From contig NZ_JANDMF010000022.1 of NCBI RefSeq assembly GCF_031626875.1, positions 1-64,000 on the forward strand: a stretch of 64,000 nt of DNA, read 5' to 3'. This DNA comes from Clostridium sp031626875. Its GTDB lineage: Bacteria > Bacillota > Clostridia > Clostridiales > Clostridiaceae. Each line of letters opens with the position of its first letter. Position 1 is the stretch's first letter. The position numbers were made by a program, and so were the translations under genes. Below the pieces are notes generated by a model that saw only the letters and a list, made by a program, of their open reading frames with translations, ran no database searches and was not told the origin of the DNA. Below are positions 1-9,298 of this stretch, one piece after another.

Positions 1-50
1 TGATGAATAGGTATAATATTGTTTTTTTTCATATTAATATTATGCGCTAA

Positions 51-80
51 AAAAGAGAATTCAATTTTGAATTCTCTTTT
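51..80. terminator. Bidirectional terminator after the amino-acid ABC operon
   Basis: A perfect 14-bp inverted repeat (AAAAGAGAATTCAA and its complement, 2-nt centre) is flanked by A's on the left and T's on the right, so it forms a hairpin plus U-tract on either strand. It lies about 65 nt past the stop of the minus-strand ATPase gene and is the likely end of that transcript. Confidence 0.85.
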
Positions 81-146
81 TTTATCGGATAGTATCAAAT
101 TTATTTTGATACAGCCCCTTCTCTCAAACAATTAACCCTATTATAT

Positions 147-875
147 TTAACCTATAACTTTATTTAAAAATTCTTTACATCTATCATTTTTTGGTGATTC
201 AAAAACTTCTTTTGGAGTTCCTTCCTCCATGATATATCCTTGATCCATAAATATAACTCTATCAGCAACTTCTTTAGCAAATCCCATTTCATGAGTAACA
301 ACTACCATTGTCATTCCTTCCTTTGCTAAATCTTTCATTACTTTTAATACTTCTCCTACCATTTCAGGATCTAATGCTGAAGTAGGTTCATCAAATAACA
401 TTATTTTAGGATTCATAGCAAGTGCTCTTGCTATTGCAACCCTTTGTTTTTGTCCACCAGATAACATATTAGGATATTCATTTTGTTTGTGATCTATCCC
501 TACCTTTTTTAAAAGAGAAAGTGCCATTTCTTCTGATTGTTTTTTAGACATTTTTTTCAAATCCATAGGCGCAAGTGTTATATTCTCCATTACTGTTAAA
601 TGGGGAAATAAGTTAAATGATTGAAACACCATTCCTATATTTTCTCTAGCTTTATTTATATTACACTTAGGATCTGATATATTTTGACCTAATATATTTA
701 TTGATCCACCATCAATTATTTCTAAAGCATTTAAACATCTTAAAAACGTACTCTTACCTGACCCAGATGGTCCTATGATACAAACAACTTCGCCCTCTTT
801 TACATCCACAGAAATATCCTTAAGAACTTCTAATTTTCCATAATGTTTTCTAAGATTTCTAGCTTCTATTACCAT
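147..875 (-). CDS. glnQ: Polar amino-acid ABC transporter, ATP-binding subunit (GlnQ type)
   Basis: Cytoplasmic ATPase that powers uptake of a polar amino acid through the permease encoded just upstream. Visible in 242 residues, the normal family length: Walker A GPSGSGKST at 35-43, signature LSGGQKQR, Walker B IMLFDEPTSALD, and the late switch His in VVVTHEMGF. The start is served by AAAGGAAG. It is the last gene of a three-gene operon (binding protein, permease, ATPase) and overlaps the permease end by 17 nt, which suggests coupled translation. The GlnQ family is clear; glutamine itself as substrate is inferred only from similarity of the whole cassette. Confidence 0.93.
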   Translation of the reverse strand: MVIEARNLRKHYGKLEVLKDISVDVKEGEVVCIIGPSGSGKSTFLRCLNALEIIDGGSINILGQNISDPKCNINKARENIGMVFQSFNLFPHLTVMENITLAPMDLKKMSKKQSEEMALSLLKKVGIDHKQNEYPNMLSGGQKQRVAIARALAMNPKIMLFDEPTSALDPEMVGEVLKVMKDLAKEGMTMVVVTHEMGFAKEVADRVIFMDQGYIMEEGTPKEVFESPKNDRCKEFLNKVIG

Positions 876-1521
876 AACTCAACTTCCTTTCTACATACTT
901 TGAAACAACAGTTAGTAATGTTATTAATATAAAGTACATTACAGCTATTATTGCATACATTTGGAATGGCTTAAAATTTTGAGCTATAATAATTTGACCA
1001 CTTTGTGTAAGCTCTCTTATACTTATTACTGTTAAAATTGATGTATCTTTTATTGTTACTATAAATTGATTAATGATTGATGGAATCATTACTTTAATAG
1101 CTTGAGGTAGTATGATCTTTTTCATTGACTTAAAATAATTAAACCCTAAGCTTCTTGCTGCCTCCATTTGTCCTGGATCAACTGCTAAGATACCACCTCT
1201 AAATATTTCTGCCATGTAGGCACCTGCATTTAAACTTAATACTATTATACCTGCTACTTCTGGATCAAATCTTATTCCTAATAACTGCCCAACTCCAAAA
1301 AATAAAAATAATGCTTGAACAATTAAAGGAGTCCCTCTAATTATAAATATGTACACTGTAGAGATTGCTTTTAATATCTTTGATTTACTTATAGTAAATA
1401 TACCAAATATCAATCCTATAAATACTGCAATTATTAGTGATATTACTGAAATTTTAACTGTTACTAGCAATCCGTCTAGTAAACTTGGCATACTATCTTT
1501 CACTAATTCTAAAAAATCCAT
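859..1521 (-). CDS. Polar amino-acid ABC transporter, permease subunit
   Basis: Integral membrane subunit of the importer, 220 residues with about five hydrophobic segments, typical of the His/Glu/Gln/Arg permease family (HEQRo). The cytoplasmic EAA loop that contacts the ATPase is visible as EAARSLGFNYFKSMKKIILP around residues 120-139. A GGGGAG ribosome site precedes the ATG. Only one permease gene is present, so the transporter is probably a permease homodimer. It lies 10 nt after the binding-protein gene and overlaps the ATPase gene. Confidence 0.92.
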   Translation of the reverse strand: MDFLELVKDSMPSLLDGLLVTVKISVISLIIAVFIGLIFGIFTISKSKILKAISTVYIFIIRGTPLIVQALFLFFGVGQLLGIRFDPEVAGIIVLSLNAGAYMAEIFRGGILAVDPGQMEAARSLGFNYFKSMKKIILPQAIKVMIPSIINQFIVTIKDTSILTVISIRELTQSGQIIIAQNFKPFQMYAIIAVMYFILITLLTVVSKYVERKLSYGNRS

Positions 1522-1531
1522 ATTACTCCCC

Positions 1532-2302
1532 TTACTGTTTTGAAATATACTTATTAACTATCTCATCATATTTCCCATTATCTTTTAACTTTTTAAGTCC
1601 TTCATTAAATTTCTTTAATAAATCTGCATTTTGTCCTTTATTAACAGAAAATCCATAGTTAGCTGTTTCAACTTTATCCCCAGCCATCTTCAATTTAGAA
1701 CTTCCATCAATTTTTAGCTTATATCCTATAACTGGGTAATCTTCCAATGCAAAATCCGAATTCCCATTTTCTACCGCTTGGAACACAGATGGAGAATCTT
1801 CAAAGTAATTTAATTCTAATGAATACTTATCCTTATTATCTTCTGCAAACTTAGCTCCTGCAGTTCCTTTTTTAACAGAAACCTTTTTACCTTTTAAGTC
1901 ACTTTCTCCGTTAATGGAAGTATTATCTTTCTTTGTAACTATAGATAAACCTGATTCAAAATATGAATCTGAAAAATCTAAAGCTTTTTTTCTTTCATCT
2001 GTAATGCTCATACCTGCTATTGCTCCATCTATTTGATTAGATGTAAGACCTGGTATTATTCCATTAAAATCCATTGGCTTTAATTCATACTCAAATCCTT
2101 CCTCTTTTGCTATAGCATCTAAAACTTCTACATCAATACCTTTATATGAGCCATTTTCTTCAAAAGAAAAAGGTGCAAATTTAGCATCAGTTGCTATTAA
2201 ATATTTTTTATTTTTATCTTCATTCTTAGCTCCACAACCCATTAACAATCCCACTGACATTACTGAAGCTACTATTAACGCAATATATGATTTCTTTTTC
2301 AT
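1532..2302 (-). CDS. Amino-acid ABC transporter substrate-binding lipoprotein
   Basis: Extracytoplasmic solute-binding protein of family 3 (SBP_bac_3), 256 residues. The N-terminus is a lipoprotein signal with lipobox LLMGC, so the mature protein is tethered by Cys about 23. Family features include YLIATDAKFAPFSF at the start of the mature domain, GIDVEVLDAIAKEEG, and the DGAIAGMSIT stretch that lines the ligand cleft. First gene of the operon with a strong AGGAGG site. Binding Arg/Asp positions match polar amino-acid binders such as glutamine or cystine proteins; the exact ligand cannot be read from the sequence. Confidence 0.9.
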   Translation of the reverse strand: MKKKSYIALIVASVMSVGLLMGCGAKNEDKNKKYLIATDAKFAPFSFEENGSYKGIDVEVLDAIAKEEGFEYELKPMDFNGIIPGLTSNQIDGAIAGMSITDERKKALDFSDSYFESGLSIVTKKDNTSINGESDLKGKKVSVKKGTAGAKFAEDNKDKYSLELNYFEDSPSVFQAVENGNSDFALEDYPVIGYKLKIDGSSKLKMAGDKVETANYGFSVNKGQNADLLKKFNEGLKKLKDNGKYDEIVNKYISKQ

Positions 2303-2344
2303 TTATAGCCCTCCTATTAAAAATATAATTATATTTATGAATAT

Positions 2345-2378
2345 AAAGAGCTTTCTATAATATTATAAAAAGCTCTTT
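2345..2378 (-). other. Stem-loop in the 5' leader of the amino-acid ABC operon
   Basis: Perfect 10-bp inverted repeat (AAAGAGCTTT / AAAGCTCTTT) with a 14-nt AT loop, sited 43 nt upstream of the first start codon. Only three U's follow on the minus strand, so it is a poor terminator; it may stabilise the mRNA or be part of an attenuator. No T-box or known amino-acid riboswitch motif is visible next to it. Confidence 0.45.
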
Positions 2379-2400
2379 CAACATATATCATTATAATTCT

Positions 2401-2427
2401 ATTATACATTTTTTTACTAGTCAACAA
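2401..2427 (-). promoter_or_regulatory. Candidate promoter of the amino-acid ABC operon
   Basis: On the minus strand TTGTTG and TATAAT are separated by 15 nt. The -10 is perfect but the spacing is short, and a second TATAAT sits at 2390-2395. Two TTGAC repeats lie just upstream. It is the best match in the leader but weak. Confidence 0.35.
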
Positions 2428-2490
2428 TTTATTTATTTTTGTCGTCAAAATTTATTTTATTAATTAATTTAATTAAATTTATTTATTAAA

Positions 2491-2685
2491 TTAACATGAT
2501 TTTTTTCTCCTAGATGAAATAATAGAAATTGAAGATACTAGCATTATCGATATTATTAACAATACAGGAAAATCATCCCTTATTTTTGAGTTTCTTTGTA
2601 CTATATTTGAAATCCATACATTTTTATCTGTTTTATTTGAATCATCACCCTTAATAACTGTATCAGGTTTAGGATTTCCTTCATT
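2491..2685 (-). pseudogene. Remnant of a surface protein C-terminus
   Basis: An open stretch of 64 codons on the minus strand, with no usable start and an in-frame stop just before it, ends in a hydrophobic segment (VLLIISIMLVSSISIISS) followed by RRKK and a stop. That layout is the membrane anchor and basic tail of a Gram-positive surface protein. The preceding part is polar (D, N, K rich). No LPXTG-like motif remains. I read it as the 3' end of a lost surface-protein gene; it may also be chance coding in AT-rich DNA. Confidence 0.4.
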
Positions 2686-2740
2686 TTATGTAAAATTTGT
2701 ATTTCTACTAAGTTAAATTTATGTTTATTTTTATAAAAAA

Positions 2741-2773
2741 GGAGCTTCTTACAGTCCTACCATAAAAAGCTCC
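2741..2773 (-). terminator. Terminator of the liv operon
   Basis: GGAGCTT / AAGCTCC stem (7 bp, extended past one mismatch) followed on the minus strand by TTTTTT. It lies 72 nt beyond the livF stop. Confidence 0.8.
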
Positions 2774-2798
2774 ATTGCCACACTCATTATATTTTTTT

Positions 2799-2830
2799 CA
2801 GTAGTATAATAATTTAATATTATACTACTG
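2799..2830 (-). other. AT-rich stem-loop just past livF
   Basis: Perfect 13-bp inverted repeat CAGTAGTATAATA with a 6-nt loop, between the livF stop and the U-tract terminator. On the minus strand it is followed by A's, not U's, so it is not itself a canonical terminator. It could protect the 3' end of the liv transcript. Confidence 0.5.
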
Positions 2831-2844
2831 ATGAAATTTCCTTA

Positions 2845-3555
2845 TTATAACGTTTCTCCAAGATAAGCTTTCTTAATGTCGTCATTACTAAGAAGTTCTT
2901 TTCCTGTTCCCTTTAATGTTATTGTACCAGTTTCCATAATATATCCCAAATCAGCTATTTTTAAAGCTGCATTAGCATTTTGTTCTATTAAAAGTACTGT
3001 CATACCTTCTTCATTTATTTTCTTTATTATACCAAATAATTCTTTAACAACTATAGGTGCAAGTCCCAGAGAAGGTTCATCCATCATTATTAATTTAGGA
3101 TTAGACATAAGTGCTCTTGCTATTGCAAGCATCTGTTGTTCTCCACCCGAAAGAGTTCCTGCTGCTTGCCAAGTTCTTTCCTTAAGCCTTGGAAAAAGAG
3201 AATATACCTTTTCTAAATCCTTTTGAATACCTTTTTTATCTTTTCTTGTATATGCTCCTATTTTTAGATTTTCCAATACTGTAAGATCAGCAAAAACTTT
3301 TCTACCTTCTGGAACTAAAGCTATACCTTTTTTAACCATAACTTCAGTATCAAGTTTTGTTAAATCTTCACCTCCATAGCTTATACTTCCACTTTTAGGT
3401 TTAACAAGTCCCACTATAGACTTTAATGTAGTACTTTTACCAGCTCCATTAGCTCCAACTAAAGTTACTATCTTTCCACTTGGCACTTCTAAGCTTATTC
3501 CCTTTAAAGCTTCTATACCACCATATGCTACTACTAAATTATCTATTTTAATCAT
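2845..3555 (-). CDS. livF: Branched-chain amino-acid ABC transporter ATPase LivF
   Basis: Second ATPase of the Leu/Ile/Val (HAAT family) importer, 236 residues, the usual LivF length. Walker A GANGAGKST, signature LSGGEQQML, Walker B LIMMDEPSLGLAP and LLIEQNAN with the H-loop replaced by Gln, all as in LivF. It overlaps livG by 8 nt, with its GGGGG ribosome site inside the livG end. Last gene of livKHMGF. Confidence 0.95.
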   Translation of the reverse strand: MIKIDNLVVAYGGIEALKGISLEVPSGKIVTLVGANGAGKSTTLKSIVGLVKPKSGSISYGGEDLTKLDTEVMVKKGIALVPEGRKVFADLTVLENLKIGAYTRKDKKGIQKDLEKVYSLFPRLKERTWQAAGTLSGGEQQMLAIARALMSNPKLIMMDEPSLGLAPIVVKELFGIIKKINEEGMTVLLIEQNANAALKIADLGYIMETGTITLKGTGKELLSNDDIKKAYLGETL

Positions 3556-4318
3556 CTTCAGATACCCCCAAATATGCTTCTATAACCTTTGCATCATTTT
3601 GTATTTCAGTAGGTGTTCCTTTAGCTATAGTAATCCCATATTCAAAAACTTGTATTTTATCTGATAATCCCATAACCATATTCATATGATGCTCTATCAT
3701 AAATATAGATAAATTAAACTTATCTTTAATTTCTCTAACAAAAGTTGTAAGTTCATCAGTTTCTGTAGGATTCATACCTGCAGCTGGTTCATCAAGCAAT
3801 AAAAGCTTTGGATTGGTTGCAAGAGCCCTTGCTATTTCAAGTTTTCTTTGTTTTCCATAAGGAAGTGAACTAGCTTTTTCATTCATTAAATCTTCAAGTC
3901 CTACCTCTTCCAAAAGGGAAATAGACTTTTTAACCATCTCTTTTTCTTCTCTTCTATATTTAGGAAATTTCAACATAGCTTCTATAACATTTGATTTTAT
4001 ATGAACATGATTTGCAATTAATACATTGTCAAGTACACTTAAATCCTTAAAAAGTCTTATATTTTGGAAAGTTCTTGCTATTCCTGTTTGGGTTATAACA
4101 TCTTGCCTCATACCAGTAATATCTTTATCATTAAAGATTACTTTGCCTTTTGTAGGTGTGTAAACATTAGTTATCATATTAAATGCTGTAGTTTTTCCAG
4201 CTCCATTAGGTCCAATTAATGAAACTATTTCACCTTCATTAATTTCAAGATTAAAGTCTTTTACTGCAGTAAGTCCTCCAAACTGCATAGTTGCATTTTC
4301 AACTTTTAATAATGCCAT
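3548..4318 (-). CDS. livG: Branched-chain amino-acid ABC transporter ATPase LivG
   Basis: First ATPase of the pair, 256 residues. Walker A GPNGAGKTT, the LivG-type insertion (ITQTGIARTFQNIRLF), the variant signature LPYGKQRKLE, Walker B LLLDEPAAGMNP and switch FMIEHHMN. Strong GGAGG site upstream; 3 nt separate it from livM. LivG and LivF form the heterodimeric motor under the LivH/LivM channel. Confidence 0.95.
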   Translation of the reverse strand: MALLKVENATMQFGGLTAVKDFNLEINEGEIVSLIGPNGAGKTTAFNMITNVYTPTKGKVIFNDKDITGMRQDVITQTGIARTFQNIRLFKDLSVLDNVLIANHVHIKSNVIEAMLKFPKYRREEKEMVKKSISLLEEVGLEDLMNEKASSLPYGKQRKLEIARALATNPKLLLLDEPAAGMNPTETDELTTFVREIKDKFNLSIFMIEHHMNMVMGLSDKIQVFEYGITIAKGTPTEIQNDAKVIEAYLGVSEDD

Positions 4319-4321
4319 TAC

Positions 4322-5377
4322 CTATTTTCCTCCTTCTTTTAGAGGTTTTTTATTTGAAAATCTAAATATTGATTTCCATGTTAATTCTTTTGTTCCCATA
4401 ATTCCATTTCTAAAGAACAATACTATAATCATAAGTAGAACTGAGAAAACAACCATTCTAAGTCCTGGTATTCCTGTAAAACTAAATATACCTAAATCAA
4501 ATTGCTTTTCCATATCTAAAAATCTCAATGCTTCTTGCAAAATAGTTACTACAAAAGCTGAAATCACTGTACCAGTAATACTACCCATACCACCAATAAC
4601 TATTATAAGAAGTATATTAAATGTAAGAACAAACTTAAACATATTAGGATCTATTGTACCCATTAAATTTCCAAGAAGTCCTCCACCAACACCAGCAAAG
4701 AATGCTCCTGTAACAAATGCTATCGTTTTATGCTTAAATAAACTAATTCCCATACTTTCAGCCGCAATTTCATCTTCTCTTATTGATTTTAAAGCCCTTC
4801 CAAAGGAACTATTAATAAGAGAACTTAAAATTATTATAGTTAGAATTGCTACTCCAAAACTCCAATAAAGATTAGTTGTTCGAGGTATCCCCCTAAGCCC
4901 TAGAGCCCCATTAGTTACCACCTGAGCATTATTAAGAATTATTCTTATAATTTCTGCAAAACCTAATGTCGCAATAGCTAGATAATCTCCTTTAAGTCTT
5001 AAAGCAGGAGCACCTATTAAAAATGCTATAAAAGCAGAAATAAGTCCAGCAACTATCAATACTATTGGAAATGGAATTTGTAAATGGTTTAATGGGTAGA
5101 TTAATTCTTCCATAAAGAAATTTTGAGTTTTTACTTTTTCACTCATAGTTAAAAGTGCTGTAGTATATGCTCCTATTGCTATAAATCCAGCATGTCCCAA
5201 TGAAAATAAACCTGTAAATCCATTTATTATATTCATACTAAGTCCAAGTATTGTATATATTGCACATAGATTTAAAATTCTAATTTTATAAGAGTCTAAG
5301 CTATTATTTGCAGCTAATAAGAGTAAAAATACAAGTGCAATAAGAGCTATATTTAAATATGTATTTCTCTTCTTCAT
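4322..5377 (-). CDS. livM: Branched-chain amino-acid ABC transporter permease LivM
   Basis: Hydrophobic protein of 351 residues with about eight to ten membrane segments. The conserved LivM stretches GLSMNIINGFTGLFSLGHAG and LKGDYLAIATLGFAEIIR are present, as is the EAA-like loop near SIREDEIAAESMGI. Two nucleotides separate it from livH. Forms the membrane channel with LivH. Confidence 0.94.
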   Translation of the reverse strand: MKKRNTYLNIALIALVFLLLLAANNSLDSYKIRILNLCAIYTILGLSMNIINGFTGLFSLGHAGFIAIGAYTTALLTMSEKVKTQNFFMEELIYPLNHLQIPFPIVLIVAGLISAFIAFLIGAPALRLKGDYLAIATLGFAEIIRIILNNAQVVTNGALGLRGIPRTTNLYWSFGVAILTIIILSSLINSSFGRALKSIREDEIAAESMGISLFKHKTIAFVTGAFFAGVGGGLLGNLMGTIDPNMFKFVLTFNILLIIVIGGMGSITGTVISAFVVTILQEALRFLDMEKQFDLGIFSFTGIPGLRMVVFSVLLMIIVLFFRNGIMGTKELTWKSIFRFSNKKPLKEGGK

Positions 5378-5379
5378 AT

Positions 5380-6273
5380 TTACACCTTCTCTGTTAAATT
5401 TTTGCCCATTATTCCTGTAGGCTTAAATAGTAATATCACTATTAAAAGTACAAATGCAAATGCATCCCTATATCCAGTTAATCCTGGAAGAAATGCAACT
5501 ATCATAATTTCACCAATCCCAAGAATAAAACCACCTATAACAGCACCCTTAATATCTCCAATTCCACCTATAACAGCCGCTATAAAACACTTAAGTCCTG
5601 GAATCATTCCCATGAGAGCAACAATTTGTGGATATTTAGCTGACCACATCATAGCTCCAACAGCAGCTAACATTGATCCTATTGCAAAAGTAAATGAAAT
5701 TATTCTATTTACCTTTATTCCCATAAGTCTTGCTGTTTCTACATCTTTAGATACTGCTCTCATAGCCATTCCTACATTAGTCTTATTAACTAAATGTAAT
5801 AGGGAAAATAATAGTATTATTGTAACTATAGGAATTATAAATGTAAGATTTTGAATAGACACCCCACCTATAACTACTACATCTGTGAATATGCTTGGTG
5901 TTGGAAAAGCCTTTGGTCTTCCTCCAAATAGAACAACTGCTAAATTTTCAAGCAAGAATGATACACCTATTGCAGATATTAAAATAGATATCTTTGGAGC
6001 ACTTCTAAGAGGTCTATAAGCTGCAAACTCAATTGTCACACCAAGTATTCCTGTCAAAATTATTGCTATTATAAATGCAAAATACCAAGGTAATCCAAAT
6101 GTTGCTACTGCAAAGAATGCAAAGTAAGCAGCCATCATAAATATATCACCATGAGCAAAATTTATAAGTTTTAAAATTCCATAAACCATAGTATAACCAA
6201 TTGCAATAAGTGCATATAAACTTCCTAATGAAATTCCATTTGCTAAATGTTGCAAGAATATATCTAATGTCAT
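5380..6273 (-). CDS. livH: Branched-chain amino-acid ABC transporter permease LivH
   Basis: Membrane subunit of 297 residues. Family hallmarks are the N-terminal NGISLGSLYALIAIGYTMVY, the INFAHGDIFM motif and the late GGIGDIKGAVIGGFILG stretch. GGGGG ribosome site seven nt before the ATG. It sits 18 nt after the binding-protein gene in the standard liv order. Confidence 0.95.
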   Translation of the reverse strand: MTLDIFLQHLANGISLGSLYALIAIGYTMVYGILKLINFAHGDIFMMAAYFAFFAVATFGLPWYFAFIIAIILTGILGVTIEFAAYRPLRSAPKISILISAIGVSFLLENLAVVLFGGRPKAFPTPSIFTDVVVIGGVSIQNLTFIIPIVTIILLFSLLHLVNKTNVGMAMRAVSKDVETARLMGIKVNRIISFTFAIGSMLAAVGAMMWSAKYPQIVALMGMIPGLKCFIAAVIGGIGDIKGAVIGGFILGIGEIMIVAFLPGLTGYRDAFAFVLLIVILLFKPTGIMGKNLTEKV

Positions 6274-6291
6274 ATTTTTACCCCCAATACC

Positions 6292-7458
6292 TTATTCACT
6301 TGCTTTAACAGTGTCAAGATAAGTAAATTTACCATCTTTAACAACTTTTAAAACTGCATCTTTTACTGCATTATTATTTTCATCTATTGTAATAACACCT
6401 GCTGCCCCAGGAAAATCTTTAGTTTTTGCAATTTCATCTCTAATTTTTACAGGATCAGCTGAATTTGCCCTCTTTATTGAATCTATGATTACTAAATATG
6501 CATCATAAGATAATGCTGAAACTGCTGCTGGCTCTTTGTTATATTCTTTTCTATACGCATCTAGAAAAATTTTTGATTCCTCCGTTATAGGGGTTTCACT
6601 AGCAAAGAATGTTGAGAAAACTGTACCTTCTACTGCTTCTCCACCTATATCTACAAATTCAGGTGTCTCCCAAGTATCTCCCCCAATTATAGGCGTCGTG
6701 ATTCCAAGTTGTCTTGCTTGTTTTATTATTAACGAACCTTCCGTAAAGTTTCCTGGAGCAAATATTACATCAGGATTTTTACTCTTTATATTAGTAAGTT
6801 GTGCTGTAAAATCTTGATCGCCTGTATTATAGTTAGATTTTGCTACAATAGCATCCTTATCTCCTGTAAGTTTTGTAAATTCATCACTAAAGAATTTACA
6901 AATACCAACTGAATAGTCACTTGAAACTTCTTGCAAAAATGCAACCTTTTTAGCTTTCAACTTTTCGGCTGTATATTTTGCCATAACCTTACCTTGGAAA
7001 GGATCTATAAAGCAAACTCTAAAATAATAATCATTTCCTGCTGTTACTAATGGATTTGTAGCTGATGCTGCAACAGCTGGGATTTTAGCATCCATCACCG
7101 CATCTCCTGCTGCCATAGAATTTCCGCTTCCCCAACTTCCTATAATAGCATTGACTTTTTCTTGTTCTATAAGATTTGAAGCTGCACTAGCTGCTTCAAC
7201 TTTATCTGACTTATTATCTGTAAAAACTAATTCAATTTTCTTACCAAGCACTGTTGGATAGAGCTTATTAGCAAGTTTAACACCTTCTACTTCCAGTTCT
7301 CCTCCAGCTGCATTTGCTCCAGTCATTGGCTCAAATACCCCAATCTTAATAACATCGCGCTCATCATATGCTGGTGCCTCTGCTTTTGAAGAACATCCAC
7401 TTAATATCAATACAGTTGACATAGCAAATGTTATAAGCAATGAAACTTTTCTTTTCAC
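6292..7458 (-). CDS. livK: Branched-chain amino-acid binding lipoprotein (LivK/LivJ type)
   Basis: Periplasmic-binding-protein-like domain of the Leu/Ile/Val type (Peripla_BP_6), 388 residues, with lipobox ILSGC near residue 22. The mature domain opens with IKIGVFEPMTGANAAGG, typical of this fold. The start is GTG with GGAGG nine nt before it. First gene of the operon; it captures ligand outside the membrane for LivHMGF. Leu, Ile, Val or a related amide could be the ligand. Confidence 0.92.
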   Translation of the reverse strand: MKRKVSLLITFAMSTVLILSGCSSKAEAPAYDERDVIKIGVFEPMTGANAAGGELEVEGVKLANKLYPTVLGKKIELVFTDNKSDKVEAASAASNLIEQEKVNAIIGSWGSGNSMAAGDAVMDAKIPAVAASATNPLVTAGNDYYFRVCFIDPFQGKVMAKYTAEKLKAKKVAFLQEVSSDYSVGICKFFSDEFTKLTGDKDAIVAKSNYNTGDQDFTAQLTNIKSKNPDVIFAPGNFTEGSLIIKQARQLGITTPIIGGDTWETPEFVDIGGEAVEGTVFSTFFASETPITEESKIFLDAYRKEYNKEPAAVSALSYDAYLVIIDSIKRANSADPVKIRDEIAKTKDFPGAAGVITIDENNNAVKDAVLKVVKDGKFTYLDTVKASE

Positions 7459-7632
7459 GATTAATTTCCTCCCCTTTTTCTTTAAATATTCGTGTTGTTG
7501 TTTTTTTTAACTCCCAGTGTTTATTCATATTTTTAATAATAACGCAATAAAATATAATAATTTCAAAAAAATATTCGATATAAATACTTTTTATCCAACG
7601 ATTTAATATTCAAGCACTGTCGTTACTTGTAA

Positions 7633-7661
7633 ATTATACACTTTAATTATCTTTTTTGCAA
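7633..7661 (-). promoter_or_regulatory. Promoter of the liv operon
   Basis: Minus strand TTGCAA (7656-7661), exactly 17 nt, TATAAT (7633-7638). This is a near-consensus housekeeping promoter and places the start about 170 nt before livK, leaving a long leader. Five AATATTC / GAATATT motifs are scattered in and around the leader (about 7487, 7567, 7608, 7690, 7700); their meaning is unknown. Confidence 0.7.
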
Positions 7662-7905
7662 GGACATATGTATTTACACTGCGGACTAAGCGAATATTAA
7701 TGAATATTGAAAAGTTATTTATAATTTTACTTTCTTTAACAAAATATTTTTATTATATACTTCATTGTAATCATTTTACAAAATTATATTTAATAAAAAT
7801 TAGTGAAGTTTTTTTTTACAAAAAAATAAGAAGATATATACTTTTATAAGTAATATACCCTCTCTTGAGTCTTTTTATTGTATGCATTTGTAATAATTAC
7901 ATTAT
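7662..7905. other. Intergenic DNA between the liv promoter and the PTS gene
   Basis: Very AT-rich. I see no open frame with a ribosome site, no convincing terminator for the PTS gene that ends at 7906, and no repeat beyond the GAATATT motifs. Confidence 0.5.
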
Positions 7906-9219
7906 TTATACAAACATCTCTTCTTTTACTTCTATACTTTTTTCTATCCTAAGCAATTGCTTATCATAACCTTTTATAAATGGTAACCAAATTAAAAATA
8001 CTATTACTAGGTTAAATAATTGCATCAATCCACCTGCAACTGAATTAGTTGCAAGCATGCCACTAAAGAATATAGGAACTGTCCATGGAACTGTTACTCC
8101 TGTGGTTAACGGAACTATTCCAACTTTCATTGCAATATAAGTAATTGTAACTACAACAATTGGTGATATTATCCATGGAATCAATATCGTTGGATTCATC
8201 ACTATTGGAAGTCCAAAAATAACTGGCTCATTCACATTAAAAATTCCAGAAGGAGTTGCAAGTTTTGCAACTTCTCGCATCTGACTGCTTTTGGCCACAA
8301 CAAAAATGGCAACTAAAACAGCTAAAGTCATTCCCGTCCCTCCCATGCCTACTGTGAATGTTTCCATAAATTGTTTTGTTATTATATTAGGTATGTGTGT
8401 ACCTGAATTAAACGCTTCATAATTTTCTAATGAAAGTGTATTCCATATAGGATCCAATACAGAATTTACTATAATTTGTCCATGTAATCCAAAGAACCAT
8501 AAAACTTGAATAGCAAATATAGCTACTAAAGTTGCTCCTAATCCACTCCCTAATGATGTTAATGGCATTTGAATTATTTCATATATAAAATCATGAACAT
8601 TTCCCCATGGTGTATAAGTAAATATAATTCTAACTATTAGAGCTACTATAAATACTAAACATCCTGGTATCAATGCAGCAAAGGATTTAGCTACTGTTGG
8701 AGGTACTCCTTCTGGCATTTTGATTGTCCAATTTTTCTTGATTGCCCAAACATAAATCCTTGTAAATAGAAATGCACCTATAATACCTACAAACATTCCT
8801 TTAGCACCAAGTCTAACTATTGGAATAACATCACTTACTATAGTTCCATCAGCATTAGTTGCCACAAGAGGAGTTAAAACTAAAAAGGCTGAAACTGATA
8901 TAGCTGAAGCAAAAATTGCATCAACCTCATAACTTTTAGCAAAATAATATCCAATCCCCATAACAACAAATAATGTAGCAATACTCATAGTAGTTGAAGG
9001 TAATATACTTAATGTGTTATTTAATGATTTTACCCCATCATCCCCTATCAAGTTATTTAAATAAGGTAAATTTGTAATAACACAAGCAATAGAGCCAACA
9101 ATAGTAAGCGGAAAACTTAACATAAATGCATCACGCAGCACAGTTAATATTGTAAATGTACTTAACTTTCCTGCAATAGGTAATAAATATTTTTCTAGAA
9201 ACTCATTAAATTTTGACAT
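7906..9219 (-). CDS. PTS EIIC component, lactose/cellobiose family
   Basis: Membrane channel of a phosphotransferase transporter for a beta-glucoside or chito-type disaccharide, 437 residues, full length for the Lac/Cel family, with about ten hydrophobic segments. The GIFNVNEPVIFGLPIVMNP motif near residue 330 contains the conserved NEP of EIIC substrate sites. No EIIA or EIIB lies beside it, so those parts must come from elsewhere. The adjacent GntR/HutC regulator and its putative operator suggest induction by a sugar or amino-sugar phosphate. AAAGGGG site upstream. Confidence 0.92.
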   Translation of the reverse strand: MSKFNEFLEKYLLPIAGKLSTFTILTVLRDAFMLSFPLTIVGSIACVITNLPYLNNLIGDDGVKSLNNTLSILPSTTMSIATLFVVMGIGYYFAKSYEVDAIFASAISVSAFLVLTPLVATNADGTIVSDVIPIVRLGAKGMFVGIIGAFLFTRIYVWAIKKNWTIKMPEGVPPTVAKSFAALIPGCLVFIVALIVRIIFTYTPWGNVHDFIYEIIQMPLTSLGSGLGATLVAIFAIQVLWFFGLHGQIIVNSVLDPIWNTLSLENYEAFNSGTHIPNIITKQFMETFTVGMGGTGMTLAVLVAIFVVAKSSQMREVAKLATPSGIFNVNEPVIFGLPIVMNPTILIPWIISPIVVVTITYIAMKVGIVPLTTGVTVPWTVPIFFSGMLATNSVAGGLMQLFNLVIVFLIWLPFIKGYDKQLLRIEKSIEVKEEMFV

Positions 9220-9269
9220 GCTATCCTACCCCTTTACAATTAATTTTTCTTTTGAAACCAATTACATCA

Positions 9270-9298
9270 ATTATACAAAAAGATATGTCTTTTGTAAA
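9270..9298 (-). promoter_or_regulatory. Promoter of the PTS EIIC gene
   Basis: Minus strand TTTACA (9293-9298), 17 nt spacer, TATAAT (9270-9275). It is 51 nt upstream of the start codon and overlaps the inverted repeat at 9278-9316, so a bound repressor would cover it. Confidence 0.7.

Noticed and set aside
2303..2490. T-box or amino-acid riboswitch in front of the amino-acid ABC operon
   Set aside because: No T-box AGGGTGG core or lysine/glycine switch motif; only a simple hairpin.
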